From: Miltoncostaea sp963762825
GTDB lineage: Bacteria > Actinomycetota > Thermoleophilia > Miltoncostaeales > Miltoncostaeaceae
DNA length: 64,000 nt
Direction of reading: 5' to 3'
Assembly: GCA_963762825.1 (NCBI GenBank)
Contig: CAVXLZ010000001.1
Location: forward strand, 434,001 to 498,000
Translations under genes and position numbers: made by a program
The notes under the pieces: model-generated
The model's input: the letters and a program-made list of their open reading frames with translations, nothing else
Told to the model about the DNA's origin: nothing
Databases searched by the model: none
Part shown: piece by piece, positions 52,367-61,175 of the stretch
Layout: every line of letters starts with the position of its first letter
Numbering within the stretch: the stretch's first letter is position 1

Positions 52367-53526
52367 TCGGTTCTTCCCAGTTCGCGGAAGCGGGGCTTCT
52401 GCAGCCAGCCCGTCCCGAGCGCGCCGGGCTGGGAGAGGGCGCCCGCGGTCCGTCCCCGCAGGCGGAAATCCAGCCCGCCGCCGTCGACGTCGTCGTACCA
52501 GAGCACCGCGCGCAGCCGCGGGTAGCTCGTGCGCAGCCGCTGGAAGGTCTGCCTGATCCACGTGCGGGCGTCGCCGCCGAGGCTCGTGGTGCCGATCTCG
52601 GAGATCATGATCGGCTTGCCGAAGCGTGAGAGGGCGCGGTAGGTGTCGCGGTAGAGGGGATCGGCGGTTCTCCATGAGCTCCAGGAGTAGGCCTCGCCCC
52701 AGTTGAACCCGCTGGTCGAGACCCAGTTGACGAAGCGGCCTCCGGGGTAGTAGGCCCCGATCCGGTGATCCTCGCCCTCGATACGCTCGAGGTTGTTGAT
52801 CGACCAGATCCAGCTCACGTTCCGCGCCCCGGCCTTCTGGAAGATGCGGTGGACGTGGCGCCACGCCCGGACGTACATCGCCGGCGTGTTCCCGTTCGTG
52901 CGCACGCCCCACGGGTACCAGGTCCCGTTCATCTCGTGCATGAGACGGATCATCACCGGGTCGCGATAGGCGGCGACATCGCGCGCCCAGGCCCGGATGT
53001 AGCGGTCGTGCGTGCCGTCGGCGATGCGCGCGAGGGAGATGTCGGGCTGGATCGCCACACGCCTCTCGCCGGCCGGGGCGCTCCAGGGCTCCCAGGTGAT
53101 CATCGGCACCGCGCCCGCCCGGGCCACCCGGCGCGCCCAGTCGGGACGGAAGCGCCGCTCGCCACTCAGCCATTGCTGGAACCAGTTGACGATGCGCGGC
53201 CGGACCCGGTTGGAGCGGCTCCACGCCGCCAGCGCCCCGTTTCGCTCGACGAGCCGGGAGTTCGCGACGCCGAGGTAGACCCCCGCCTTCGGAGGGATGA
53301 GCCTCCGGAGCGGGTCCGCCGGATCGCGTTGCGGATCCGGCACGGGGATGGTGACGGGATCCGCGATGGCGGGTGCGGTCGTGGCCGCGGGCCCCGGCCG
53401 GTCCTGGCTGGTGAGGAAGGGCACCGCGAGCACAACGACGACGGCCGCGGCCACGACGGTGCCGAGCGCGACGATCGCCAACCGTCGGGGCCAGGGAGCC
53501 GATGTCATCCCCTTGGGGGTCGGCAT
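52363..53526 (-). CDS. Exported glycoside hydrolase, GH26-like
   Basis: 387 residues. An N-terminal membrane anchor or signal (LAIVALGTVVAAAVVVVLAVPF) is followed by a TIM-barrel domain. Candidate acid/base Glu lies in IRLMHEMNGTWYPWG and nucleophile Glu in IMISEIGTTS, the GH26 (mannanase) arrangement. Substrate could be mannan or another beta-linked polymer. I chose ATG 53526; starts at 53565 and 53508 are possible. It diverges from a GH6 enzyme. Confidence 0.82.
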   Translation of the reverse strand: MPTPKGMTSAPWPRRLAIVALGTVVAAAVVVVLAVPFLTSQDRPGPAATTAPAIADPVTIPVPDPQRDPADPLRRLIPPKAGVYLGVANSRLVERNGALAAWSRSNRVRPRIVNWFQQWLSGERRFRPDWARRVARAGAVPMITWEPWSAPAGERRVAIQPDISLARIADGTHDRYIRAWARDVAAYRDPVMIRLMHEMNGTWYPWGVRTNGNTPAMYVRAWRHVHRIFQKAGARNVSWIWSINNLERIEGEDHRIGAYYPGGRFVNWVSTSGFNWGEAYSWSSWRTADPLYRDTYRALSRFGKPIMISEIGTTSLGGDARTWIRQTFQRLRTSYPRLRAVLWYDDVDGGGLDFRLRGRTAGALSQPGALGTGWLQKPRFRELGRTD

Positions 53527-53587
53527 CCGGCCGGATCGAACTGAGTCCGGTGACCCGCTCGACACGAAGTAGGAGGTTTACATAGTC

Positions 53588-54775
53588 TTGAGTCCTGGTC
53601 CGGGGTGCCGATATGTGCGCCACGTGCCCGCATCCTCATCTGTGCTCTTTTCGCTTCAGCGTCGTGTCCGGCGCCCACTGCTGCTCGCCTGCGCTCTCGT
53701 GGCGGTCGGCCCTGCCGTGCTGGCCGCAGCGCCACCCGCTGCCGCCACCGGGCCACTCGGTGGCGCCGTGGGTGAGGGGGGGCGCACTGCGGCCCCGAGC
53801 GCTCGGGTCACGACCGTGACCGCCGCTCGGGCCGCCGCGTTGAGAGCCGTGCGCGCGCGCGAGATCCGCCGGGCTCGCCGCTCCAGGGCGCGGGAGGCCA
53901 ACCCCCTTACGACGCTTCCCGCCTACGTCGAGCCGCGCGGTCCCGCCGCGGCCCAGGCCAACGCGTGGCGGGCGGCGCGCCCCGAGGATGCAGCGCTCAT
54001 CAAGATGATCGCCGAGCAGCCCCAGGGCTGGTGGCTCGGCGACTGGCACTACGACGTCCGCGCGCGGGTGGCCGAGAGGATGGCCCAGGGGCGCTCGGTC
54101 GGCGCGGTTCCCGTGATCGTCGCCTACAACGCGCCGAACCGCGATTGCGGCCAGCACTCCTCGGGAGGGGCCCGCAGCGCCCGCGACTATCGGCGCTGGA
54201 TCGAGGGGCTCGCCTCCGGAATCGGCGCGGCCCCGGCCATCGTGATCCTGGAGCCCGATGCCCTCGCCGGGCTCGGGTGCCTCACGCGCCGCCAGCGCAA
54301 GGAGCGCATGGACCTCCTGTCGGGGGCGGTCGACCGCCTCTCCCGACTGCCGGAGACGGCCGTCTACATCGACGCCGGCAACCCCGGTTGGATCCCCGCG
54401 AGGACGATGGCCCGCCGGCTGCGTGCCGCGGGTATCTCGGGCGCGCGCGGCTTCGCTGTCAATGTGTCCGGTTTCGAGACGACGGCGCGCGCCTCCGCCT
54501 ACGGACGGGCGATCTCCCGCCGCGCCGGAGGCGCCCACTTCGTGATCGACACGAGCCGCAACGGCCGGGGGCCGGTGCGGGGGCAGTGGTGCAACCCGCC
54601 CGGTCGCGCTCTCGGAGAGCTGCCGACCACCGAGACCGGCCACCCCCTCATCGATGCGCTGCTGTGGGTCAAGAGGCCCGGCGAATCGGATGGGGCCTGC
54701 AACGGCGGGCCGCCCGCGGGCAAGTGGTGGCCCGAGTACGCGCTGGGATTGGCCCAGCGCGCCGCCACTCCCTAG
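53588..54775 (+). CDS. Secreted GH6 endoglucanase/cellobiohydrolase
   Basis: About 395 residues from TTG 53588, with AGGAGGT upstream; GTG 53641, nearer the signal peptide, is an alternative. The signal is RRPLLLACALVAVGPAVLAAA. The GH6 core shows YNAPNRDCGQHSSGG (proton-donor Asp loop), ILEPDALAG, HFVIDTSRNGRG and WVKRPGESDG. It cuts beta-1,4-glucan with inversion. In Streptomyces the cellulose-like synthase cluster also carries a GH6 (cslZ), which fits the synthase 190 bp downstream. Confidence 0.9.
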   Translation: MSPGPGCRYVRHVPASSSVLFSLQRRVRRPLLLACALVAVGPAVLAAAPPAAATGPLGGAVGEGGRTAAPSARVTTVTAARAAALRAVRAREIRRARRSRAREANPLTTLPAYVEPRGPAAAQANAWRAARPEDAALIKMIAEQPQGWWLGDWHYDVRARVAERMAQGRSVGAVPVIVAYNAPNRDCGQHSSGGARSARDYRRWIEGLASGIGAAPAIVILEPDALAGLGCLTRRQRKERMDLLSGAVDRLSRLPETAVYIDAGNPGWIPARTMARRLRAAGISGARGFAVNVSGFETTARASAYGRAISRRAGGAHFVIDTSRNGRGPVRGQWCNPPGRALGELPTTETGHPLIDALLWVKRPGESDGACNGGPPAGKWWPEYALGLAQRAATP

Positions 54776-54965
54776 CCCCCGCTCGGTCCCGACCCGCTTG
54801 CCGGCCTCCGGTCGGCCGGAGACCGTCGGGGAACGGCATCGGAGCTGCGACGTCGGGGTGCGGCGCAGGCTCTCCCGAGTGACCGATCACAAAGATCGGA
54901 CGCCGACGCGCCGATAAGGAACATCGAAGCAGCGCGTACTCACGATCGATCCGAGGACGGCAAGG

Positions 54966-56984
54966 ATGCCCAGACTCAGCACCGAGGAGCCGCCCGCCCC
55001 TGCGGTGATCGCCCCCTCGCCACCGGCGGGCGGATCCCGGCGGGCCCAGGTCCTGGGTCTCGTCGCGCTCGCCCTCGCGGTGGGGTATCTCGTCTGGCGG
55101 TGGGGCTTCACCCTCGACGGGTCCTCGCTGTGGCTCGGAATACCGCTCGTCTCCGCCGAGACATACGGGTTGCTGATGCTCGCCCTGCTGACCTTCTCCT
55201 GCTGGCGGCTCGCGGAGCGCCGGACCCCCGACCCTCTCGTGGGGCGCAGCACCGCGATCCTGATCGCCACCTACGACGAGGACGAGGACGTTCTGCGTCC
55301 CACGGTCGTCGGAGCGCTCGCCGTGCGCAACGACCCGCGGCCCGAGGTCTGGGTGCTCGACGACGGCGGACGCCCGTGGGTGGAGGAGATGTGCGCGTCG
55401 ATCGGGGCCCGCTACCTCAGCCGTCCCGCACCTCGGCGCGGCGCGAAGGCGGGCAACATCAACCACGCGCTCGAGCACGTGGACAGCGAGTTCATCGTCA
55501 CCCTCGATGCCGACCACGTCCCGCGCCCCGAGCTCATCGAGAGGATGCTCGGGCACATGGGGGACCCGCGGGTCGCCGTGGTCCAGGCGCCCCAGGCGTT
55601 CTACAACCGCGGATTCGGGCACCCCCGCTCGATCGAGGACCCTCTGCGCAACGAGCAGAGCATCTTCTTCGACGTGATCTGCCGGGGGAAGGACCGCCAT
55701 GGGGCGGCGTTCTGGTGCGGGTGCCCGTCGCTCCTGCGCCGCGACGCGCTGATGGAGGTCGGCGGGGTCGCCACGGCCACGGTCGTCGAGGACGCCCACA
55801 CCAGCCTCGGCCTGATCGCGCGGGGCTGGAAGGTCGTGTACCACGACGAGGTGCTGGCGCTGGGAATCGCGCCGGAGGAGATCGGCGCGTTCGTCGTGCA
55901 GCGCGGCCGCTGGGCGCGCGGGTCCCTCCAGATGCTGCGGCTCGACTTCCCGCTCCTGAAGCGCGGCCTGACATGGAGCCAGCGCATCGAGTACACCGCG
56001 AGCTGCCTGCACTTCCTCGAAGGCCCCCAGCGCATGATCGGCATGCTGGTCCCCGCGCTGGTGCTCGTGACGGGCGCGGTGCCGATCTCCGCCAGTCCGC
56101 TCCTCTATCTCGCGATCTTCATCCCGCACTTCGTGCTGGTTCCCCTGGCGTCGAAGGCGCTCACCCGGGGCCAGTACCGCATCCTGGAGGGAGAGCGCTT
56201 CTCCATCGTGCGAATGGAGGCCTACCTGCGGGCGCTGGCGGCGCTTCCACGCGGACGGGGCGCCGGATTCAAGGTGACGCCCAAGGGCGCGCCCTCGGGC
56301 AGCTCCCAGGTGCTGCGAGCCCTGCGGCTCCCGATTGCGATCGCCGCACTCACCGTGGTGGCCATCGGCTATCAGACCGCGGCGCAGATCATCGGCCTTC
56401 CCGGAGAGCTTCCCCCGGTGGCGTCGGCGATCACGACGGCCTGGGGGCTCGTGAACGTCGCCCTCATCATCTCGGTCGTGTCATGGGCTCGCAGCGTGCA
56501 GCACCGCCGGCGCAGCCATCGCTTCCCCGCCGAGATCCACGCCGCGTACTCGGCCGAGGAGGGTGTCGTTCCCTCCCTGGTGGGACGCACGTCCGATCTC
56601 AGCCGCCACGGGGCCCGCATCGTGGTCGCCGATGCGCGCGAGCCGGGCGAGCAGATCCGCCTGGTCCTACTGCTCGACGACGGCCCGATCGAGGTGAGTG
56701 GCCACGTCGCCACCTCCGCGGTGGATCCGGACGGCGCAGGATGGGTGGTCGGAGTCGACTTCGACCCGCTCGGCGCGGCGATCGCCGACGCGATCGTCAG
56801 CTGGTGCTTCCGGTTCCCGTTCGGACCCGACTGCGCGGTGATGTCCGAGCGAGCGCCGCTCCCGGCGTTCGCTCGGGCCGGGACGACCGGGGTCGCCGAT
56901 GCCCGGTTGCTTGCGACCGCCGAGGCGGCTGCCACGGAGGGCCCTGAAGCCGACGAGGAGGTTCGGGCGGAGGATTCGCCGTGA
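54966..56984 (+). CDS. Cellulose-synthase-like family 2 glycosyltransferase with PilZ domain
   Basis: 672 residues. Two N-terminal helices, a GT2 domain, about five more helices, then PilZ. GT2 motifs: LDDGG (near 131), DADH (near 180), VED with its catalytic Asp near 276, and QRGRW (near 312), the processive polymerase set. C-terminal PilZ has RRRSHR (near 514) and DLSRHG, the c-di-GMP binding residues. It should extrude a beta-glucan under c-di-GMP control; GH6 upstream supports this. Cellulose versus another glycan is not settled. No bcsB or glxA seen. Confidence 0.9.
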   Translation: MPRLSTEEPPAPAVIAPSPPAGGSRRAQVLGLVALALAVGYLVWRWGFTLDGSSLWLGIPLVSAETYGLLMLALLTFSCWRLAERRTPDPLVGRSTAILIATYDEDEDVLRPTVVGALAVRNDPRPEVWVLDDGGRPWVEEMCASIGARYLSRPAPRRGAKAGNINHALEHVDSEFIVTLDADHVPRPELIERMLGHMGDPRVAVVQAPQAFYNRGFGHPRSIEDPLRNEQSIFFDVICRGKDRHGAAFWCGCPSLLRRDALMEVGGVATATVVEDAHTSLGLIARGWKVVYHDEVLALGIAPEEIGAFVVQRGRWARGSLQMLRLDFPLLKRGLTWSQRIEYTASCLHFLEGPQRMIGMLVPALVLVTGAVPISASPLLYLAIFIPHFVLVPLASKALTRGQYRILEGERFSIVRMEAYLRALAALPRGRGAGFKVTPKGAPSGSSQVLRALRLPIAIAALTVVAIGYQTAAQIIGLPGELPPVASAITTAWGLVNVALIISVVSWARSVQHRRRSHRFPAEIHAAYSAEEGVVPSLVGRTSDLSRHGARIVVADAREPGEQIRLVLLLDDGPIEVSGHVATSAVDPDGAGWVVGVDFDPLGAAIADAIVSWCFRFPFGPDCAVMSERAPLPAFARAGTTGVADARLLATAEAAATEGPEADEEVRAEDSP

Positions 56985-57014
56985 GGGCCTTTCGGATACC
57001 CTGCGCTCCGGTCT

Positions 57015-57088
57015 CGGGACGTGGCGCAGCCTGGTAGCGCACCGCCTTTGGGTGGCGGGGGTCCCCGGTTCGAATCCGGGCGTCCCGA
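57015..57088 (+). tRNA. tRNA-Pro (anticodon TGG)
   Basis: A 74-nt cloverleaf. Acceptor arms CGGGACG and CGTCCCG pair, D-arm GGCGCAGCCTGGTAGCGC, anticodon loop TTTGGGT on a CCGCC/GGCGG stem, T-arm CCCCGGTTCGAATCCGGG. Discriminator A; CCA not encoded. It starts 30 bp after the glycosyltransferase stop. Confidence 0.97.
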
Positions 57089-57094
57089 TGGATT

Positions 57095-57114
57095 GACCTC
57101 CCCTCCGGGAGGTC
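57095..57114 (+). terminator. Hairpin after tRNA-Pro
   Basis: GACCTCCC (57095-57102) and GGGAGGTC (57107-57114) form an 8-bp stem with a CTCC loop, 6 nt after the tRNA. Confidence 0.55.
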
Positions 57115-57262
57115 GGAGGTGTGCTGTCTGCCCGTTCGCGCTACTCTCCTCGCGGCGGCTCCGTCCGGGGCTGGCTAAGAAACGCGCGGATGAGCGACGA
57201 CGTCGGTGGGCCTACGAGCTCGGCGGGTCTTCGGTTCCTCGCTGAGCGATAAAGGATGGGTA

Positions 57263-57466
57263 ATGCCCGAAGGCGTCGTAAAGTGGTTCTCGCAGGAGAA
57301 GGGCTACGGTTTCATCACCCCGGATGACGGGGGCAAGGACCTCTTCGTCCACTTCTCCGAGATCCAGGGCTCCGGCTTCCGGAACCTGGACGAGGGCCAG
57401 AAGGTCAGCTTCGAGAGCCAGGAGGGCCCCAAGGGTCCGCAGGCCGCGAAGGTCTCCCCGCTCTAA
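57263..57466 (+). CDS. cspA: Cold-shock-family RNA chaperone, copy 2
   Basis: 67 residues with RNP1 KGYGFITP and RNP2 LFVHFSEI; 54 of 67 positions match copy 1 at 28318. The ATG at 57263 has AAGGATG upstream; a longer frame to 57206 is only leader. A leader of roughly 100 nt after tRNA-Pro is available for cold-responsive structure. It ends in a clear intrinsic terminator, so it is monocistronic. Confidence 0.95.
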   Translation: MPEGVVKWFSQEKGYGFITPDDGGKDLFVHFSEIQGSGFRNLDEGQKVSFESQEGPKGPQAAKVSPL

Positions 57467-57493
57467 GGCCCTTCGAGGCCGATGGGTACGAAC

Positions 57494-57520
57494 GCGAGGC
57501 CGCCCCACGGGCGGCCTCGC
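57494..57520 (+). terminator. Intrinsic terminator after cspA copy 2
   Basis: GCGAGGCCGCCC (57494-57505) and GGGCGGCCTCGC (57509-57520) form a 12-bp stem with a CAC loop, followed by TGCGTTT. The best terminator-like hairpin in this section. Confidence 0.75.
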
Positions 57521-57565
57521 TGCGTTTCCGGGACGATTCGGCGAGCCCCACCCAAAGGAGGGACG

Positions 57566-57895
57566 TTGCGCCTGTACCACCGCTGGAAGTGCCCCTGGTG
57601 CGCCGCCGCCCGTCAGGCGATCGAGAACGTCGGAGCCGCCGTGGAGTTGGTCGAGGTCCCCTACGACCGCGCGGAGCGCGATGTCGTCGTCGCCGCGAGT
57701 GGCCAGGCACGCGTGCCGGTGCTGGTCGACGGCGACACGGTGGTGATCGATTCGCGCCACATCGTGCGTCATCTCTATGCGAACCACGGCGACGAGTCGT
57801 TCGCCCGGTCCATATCGGAGCTGGAGCGGGACATCGCCGACGACGGGGACATGTCCTCATCCACCGCGTGTGAGCTCCCCGAGGGCGCCTCCTAG
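57566..57895 (+). CDS. Glutaredoxin/GST-N-like thioredoxin-fold protein
   Basis: 109 residues from TTG 57566, with AAAGGAGG perfectly placed upstream. LRLYHRWKCPWCAAARQAI holds a CPWC redox pair; RVPVLVDGDTVVIDSRHIVRHL is the cis-Pro and helix segment of glutaredoxin/GST N-domains. The last 30 residues are acidic. It may reduce disulfides using mycothiol-type thiols (mycoredoxin-like) or be a GST remnant; the class is not certain. Confidence 0.82.
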   Translation: MRLYHRWKCPWCAAARQAIENVGAAVELVEVPYDRAERDVVVAASGQARVPVLVDGDTVVIDSRHIVRHLYANHGDESFARSISELERDIADDGDMSSSTACELPEGAS

Positions 57896-57990
57896 CCTGC
57901 ATCTGCGGCAACTCGACGGCGGATCGGGTTTACGCGGCCCCCGGATGAGGGAAGATGGTCCTGCCAGACCATCTGACGAAGGGGACCATC

Positions 57991-58149
57991 GTGGCATCGA
58001 ACGGCAGTCTCGGCGGAATCGGCCTCGGCGGCATCCTGGTGATCGTCGGCGCTCTCGTGGCGGTCTTCGGATCCTTCTGGCTCGGACTCATCATCGCCCT
58101 CGTGGGGTTGATCGCCTTCGGCGGCTTCGCCAAGGGCAAGTGGTACTGA
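57991..58149 (+). CDS. Small two-helix membrane protein
   Basis: 52 residues from GTG 57991 (AAGGGG upstream); an ATG at 57955 would add 12 residues. LGGILVIVGALVAVFGSFW and LGLIIALVGLIAFGGF form a helical hairpin with many Gly, ending KGKWY. Not recognised. Its composition is clearly non-random. It converges with the histidine kinase, 68 bp away. Confidence 0.6.
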   Translation: MASNGSLGGIGLGGILVIVGALVAVFGSFWLGLIIALVGLIAFGGFAKGKWY

Positions 58150-58216
58150 GGCGGGTCTGAGTCCGAACCTGTGATGTTCGCGAGGTCGCCCCGTGCAGGC
58201 GGCCTCGCAGGGGTTC

Positions 58217-59295
58217 TCAGGTCGCGGCCACCGGAAGCACGAAGCTGATGCGCGCTCCGCCGCCGGGGCGGGCTTCGGCCCAGATTCGCCCCCCTGGGCC
58301 TCCACCAGGCCGCGCGCGATGGCCAGTCCGAGACCCGCGCCCGCGCCGTCGCGCCGCCGTGCCGAGTCGGCCCGCCAGAAGCGCTCGAAGGCCCGCTCGA
58401 GGGCCTCGGGCGCGATGCCCTCGCCGGTGTCCTCGACGCTCACCCTCACCCCGTCGGCCTCGGATGCGACGAGCACCGCGACGGAGCCGTCGGAGGGCGT
58501 GTGCCGGAGGGCGTTCGTGAGCAGGTTCAGCAGCACCCGCTCGAGATGGTCCGGCGCGCAGCGGACCGTCGGCACGCCGCCGTCGACGTGCGCTTCGAGA
58601 TGCACGCCGCGGGCCTCCGCGCTGGCCTCGACGCCGCGCACGCACCCGGCGACGAGCGCCTCCAGGCGCACGTCGCGGAGCTCCAGCGTGAGGGCGCCCG
58701 CGTCGATGCGGGCGAGCTCGAACAGATCATCGACGAGGCCGCTGAGATGCCGCACCTGGTCGTGCATGGCGGGCAGGTACGTGGACGCCGGGACCAGCCC
58801 GTCCTCGATCGCCTCGAGCATCGCCTGAAGCGAAGCCAGGGGGGTGCGGAGGTCGTGGCTCGCGTGGGCCACCAGCTGGCGCCGGGCGTCGAAGAGCTGC
58901 TCCAGCTCCGTGGCCATCAGGTTGAAGGCGCTGCCGAGCTGAGCAACCTCGAGCGGGCCGTGTTCGGGCGCGCGGGCGGTGAGATCGCCCCGGGCGAGAG
59001 CCTCGCTGGCGCCGCGGACGCGGCCGATCGGCTCCATCACGGACCGGGCGATGATCAGCGCGCCGACCACGGCGGCCAGACCGGAGGCGCTGGCCACGGC
59101 GAGCACGCTGAGGTCGTGTCCCGAGTCGAACATCAGGAGGCCCGAGGCCAGCACGGCCCCGAGCGGCAGCACCACCGCCCCGAGGGCGAGGGCGACGACC
59201 CGCATGCGCAGCGTCGGCAGGCGGCCGGCGAGGAGTGCCAGCAGCGTGCCGACCGTAAGGGTGATGCCCGCCAGGATCAGCGCCGGGCCGATCAC
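58217..59295 (-). CDS. Sensor histidine kinase (one frame break near the C-terminus)
   Basis: About 359 residues when repaired. Two to three N-terminal helices, a HAMP segment (RSVMEPIGRVRGASEALARGD), H-box HASHDLRTPLASL, then HATPase_c with N-box LLNLLTNALRHT, DTGEGI and GAGLGLAIARGLVEAQGG. The frame breaks after QGG at a run of six C (plus strand, 58290-58295) that needs a seventh; the true end is RIWAEARPGGGARISFVLPVAAT. GTG start overlaps the response regulator stop (GTGA). The stimulus is unknown; there is almost no extracellular domain. Confidence 0.9.
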
Positions 59296-59999
59296 GGCAC
59301 GAACCTGTAGCCGACACCCCACACCGTCTGCACGTGACGGGGGCGGGAGGGGTCCTCCTCGATCTTCTCCCGCAGTCGTCGTACGTGGACGGTGACCGTG
59401 CCGGTGTCGAACGCCGCCTCGTACCCCCAGACGCGGTCCATCAGCTGGTCGCGCGAGAAGACCAGCCGCGGGCTGCTGGCGAGGAACCAGAGGAGATCGA
59501 ACTCCTTCGCGGTCAGCTTCAGGGCTAGCCCGTCGCGCGTGACCTCGCGGGTTCCGGCGTCGACCAGGAGCGGCCCGGCCTCGATGCAGCGCGCGGCCGG
59601 GGAGCCCGGGGCCCGGCGAAGCACCGATCGCACCCGCGCCACGAGCTCGCGCGGCGAGAACGGCTTGGTGACGTAGTCGTCGGCACCGAGGTCGAGGCCG
59701 ACGATGCGGTCCGCCTCCTCGCCTCGGGCGGTCAGCATGATCACCGGCACCTCCGAGCGGGCGCGGACCCAGCGGCAGAGCTCGAGGCCGTCGATGCCGG
59801 GGAGCATCACGTCGAGCACGATCAGCTCGGGTTGCGTGCGCTCGATCAGGTCGCGCGCCGTCAGCCCGTCGCCCGCCTCCAGGGCCCGGTAGCCCTCCTT
59901 GCGCAGGTAGGTGGCCACCACCTCGCGCACGATCGGCTCGTCATCGACGACAAGGATCGTCGCGCCCGTTCCGGCGGCGCTGGCTGTGGGCTGCTCCAT
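59292..59999 (-). CDS. OmpR/PhoB-family response regulator
   Basis: 235 residues: receiver with acidic DDE, phospho-acceptor Asp in IVLDVMLPGIDG, LTARGEE (Thr) and TKPFSP (Lys), then a winged-helix DNA-binding domain ending WGVGYRFVP. ATG 59999 has GGAG upstream; ATGs at 60014 and 60017 are alternatives. Co-translated with the kinase that follows. Confidence 0.95.
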   Translation of the reverse strand: MEQPTASAAGTGATILVVDDEPIVREVVATYLRKEGYRALEAGDGLTARDLIERTQPELIVLDVMLPGIDGLELCRWVRARSEVPVIMLTARGEEADRIVGLDLGADDYVTKPFSPRELVARVRSVLRRAPGSPAARCIEAGPLLVDAGTREVTRDGLALKLTAKEFDLLWFLASSPRLVFSRDQLMDRVWGYEAAFDTGTVTVHVRRLREKIEEDPSRPRHVQTVWGVGYRFVP

Positions 60000-60177
60000 G
60001 CTCTGTGTCTCCATCATGCCCGCCGGATCATGATGCTTCGAGCTTGCGGAGAGATTACGGGCCCGCGCGAGTGGGCTTCGGGGCTCACCCGCTCTCGCCC
60101 GGGCGCCCGTGAGGCGACCGCAGCGCAGATCGGGCCGCGCCATCTCGCGCCGTGCGCGAACCTGCGACAGTGACCAC

Positions 60178-61128
60178 ATGAACCCGCCGAGCGGCCGGCA
60201 GATCGAGCTCCGGCACGGACCGTGGACGGCCGCCGTGGTCGAGGTGGGCGCGGCCATCCGCGAGCTCTCCCACGAGGGAACGCCGCTCCTCGACGGCTAC
60301 GGTGAGCAGGAGATGGCGAGCGGCGGGCGCGGGCAACCACTGATCCCCTGGCCGAATCGCGTGGCCGGTGGCGCCTACGAGTTCGGCGGCCGTCGCATCC
60401 AGGGGCCGATCAGCGATCCGGCGACCGGCAACGCGAGCCATGGCCTCGTGCGGTGGGCCAACTGGCTCCCCGTGGAGCAGGGGCCCGCGGCCTGCGCCAT
60501 GGAGCTGCGACTCCATCCCCAACCGGCCTACCCCTTCATGCTCGACCTGAGGCTCTCCTACGCCCTCGCCGCCGACGGCCTCACGGTGGAGCTGACGGCG
60601 ATCAACGCCGGAGCGGGGCCGCTGCCCTTCGGCGCGGGCTTCCACCCCTACCTGCGCGTCGGAACGGACACCGTGGACGAGGCCCAGCTCCTGATCCGGG
60701 CAGGGTCGTGGCTCCCCCTCGACGGGCGGTCGATCCCCACGGGCGAGCGGCGGCCGGTGACGGGCTCGCTCGACTTCGGCTCGGGGCGGCCGATCGCGGG
60801 CGCGGTCCTCGACCACTGCTTCGCCGACCTGGAGCGCGACTCGAGCGGGAGAGCCTCGGTGTCGTTGGAGGGGCCCGCGGGCCGGGTCACTCTCTGGATG
60901 GACGAGGCCTTCGGGCACCTGATGGTGTTCACGGGCGACACCCTCGCCCCCGAGCGGCGCCGACGCGGTCTCGCGGTGGAGCCGATGACCTGCGCTCCCG
61001 ACGCGTTCAACTCGGGAGACGGCCTCCGGGTGCTGTCGGCGGGGGAGGGGCTCACGGCGCGATGGGGCATCACGCGCACGGCCTCGTCGCGGCCCGACGC
61101 CCTCGGCGAGGCCGCGACGGGCGTCTGA
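60178..61128 (+). CDS. Aldose 1-epimerase (galactose mutarotase) family protein
   Basis: 316 residues of beta-sandwich epimerase fold. Landmarks: PLIPWPNRVAGGAYEF, ASHGLVRWANW (first catalytic His), GAGFHPYLRVG (second His) and AVEPMTCAPDAFNSGDG with the Glu/Asn near the C-terminus. It equilibrates alpha and beta aldoses or a related sugar in the cytoplasm. ATG 60178 starts the conserved region. Diverges from the response regulator. Confidence 0.9.
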   Translation: MNPPSGRQIELRHGPWTAAVVEVGAAIRELSHEGTPLLDGYGEQEMASGGRGQPLIPWPNRVAGGAYEFGGRRIQGPISDPATGNASHGLVRWANWLPVEQGPAACAMELRLHPQPAYPFMLDLRLSYALAADGLTVELTAINAGAGPLPFGAGFHPYLRVGTDTVDEAQLLIRAGSWLPLDGRSIPTGERRPVTGSLDFGSGRPIAGAVLDHCFADLERDSSGRASVSLEGPAGRVTLWMDEAFGHLMVFTGDTLAPERRRRGLAVEPMTCAPDAFNSGDGLRVLSAGEGLTARWGITRTASSRPDALGEAATGV

Positions 61129-61175
61129 GCCCCGCCGGGCACACGCGAAGCCGCGCGCTCTGCGAGTATCACCGC

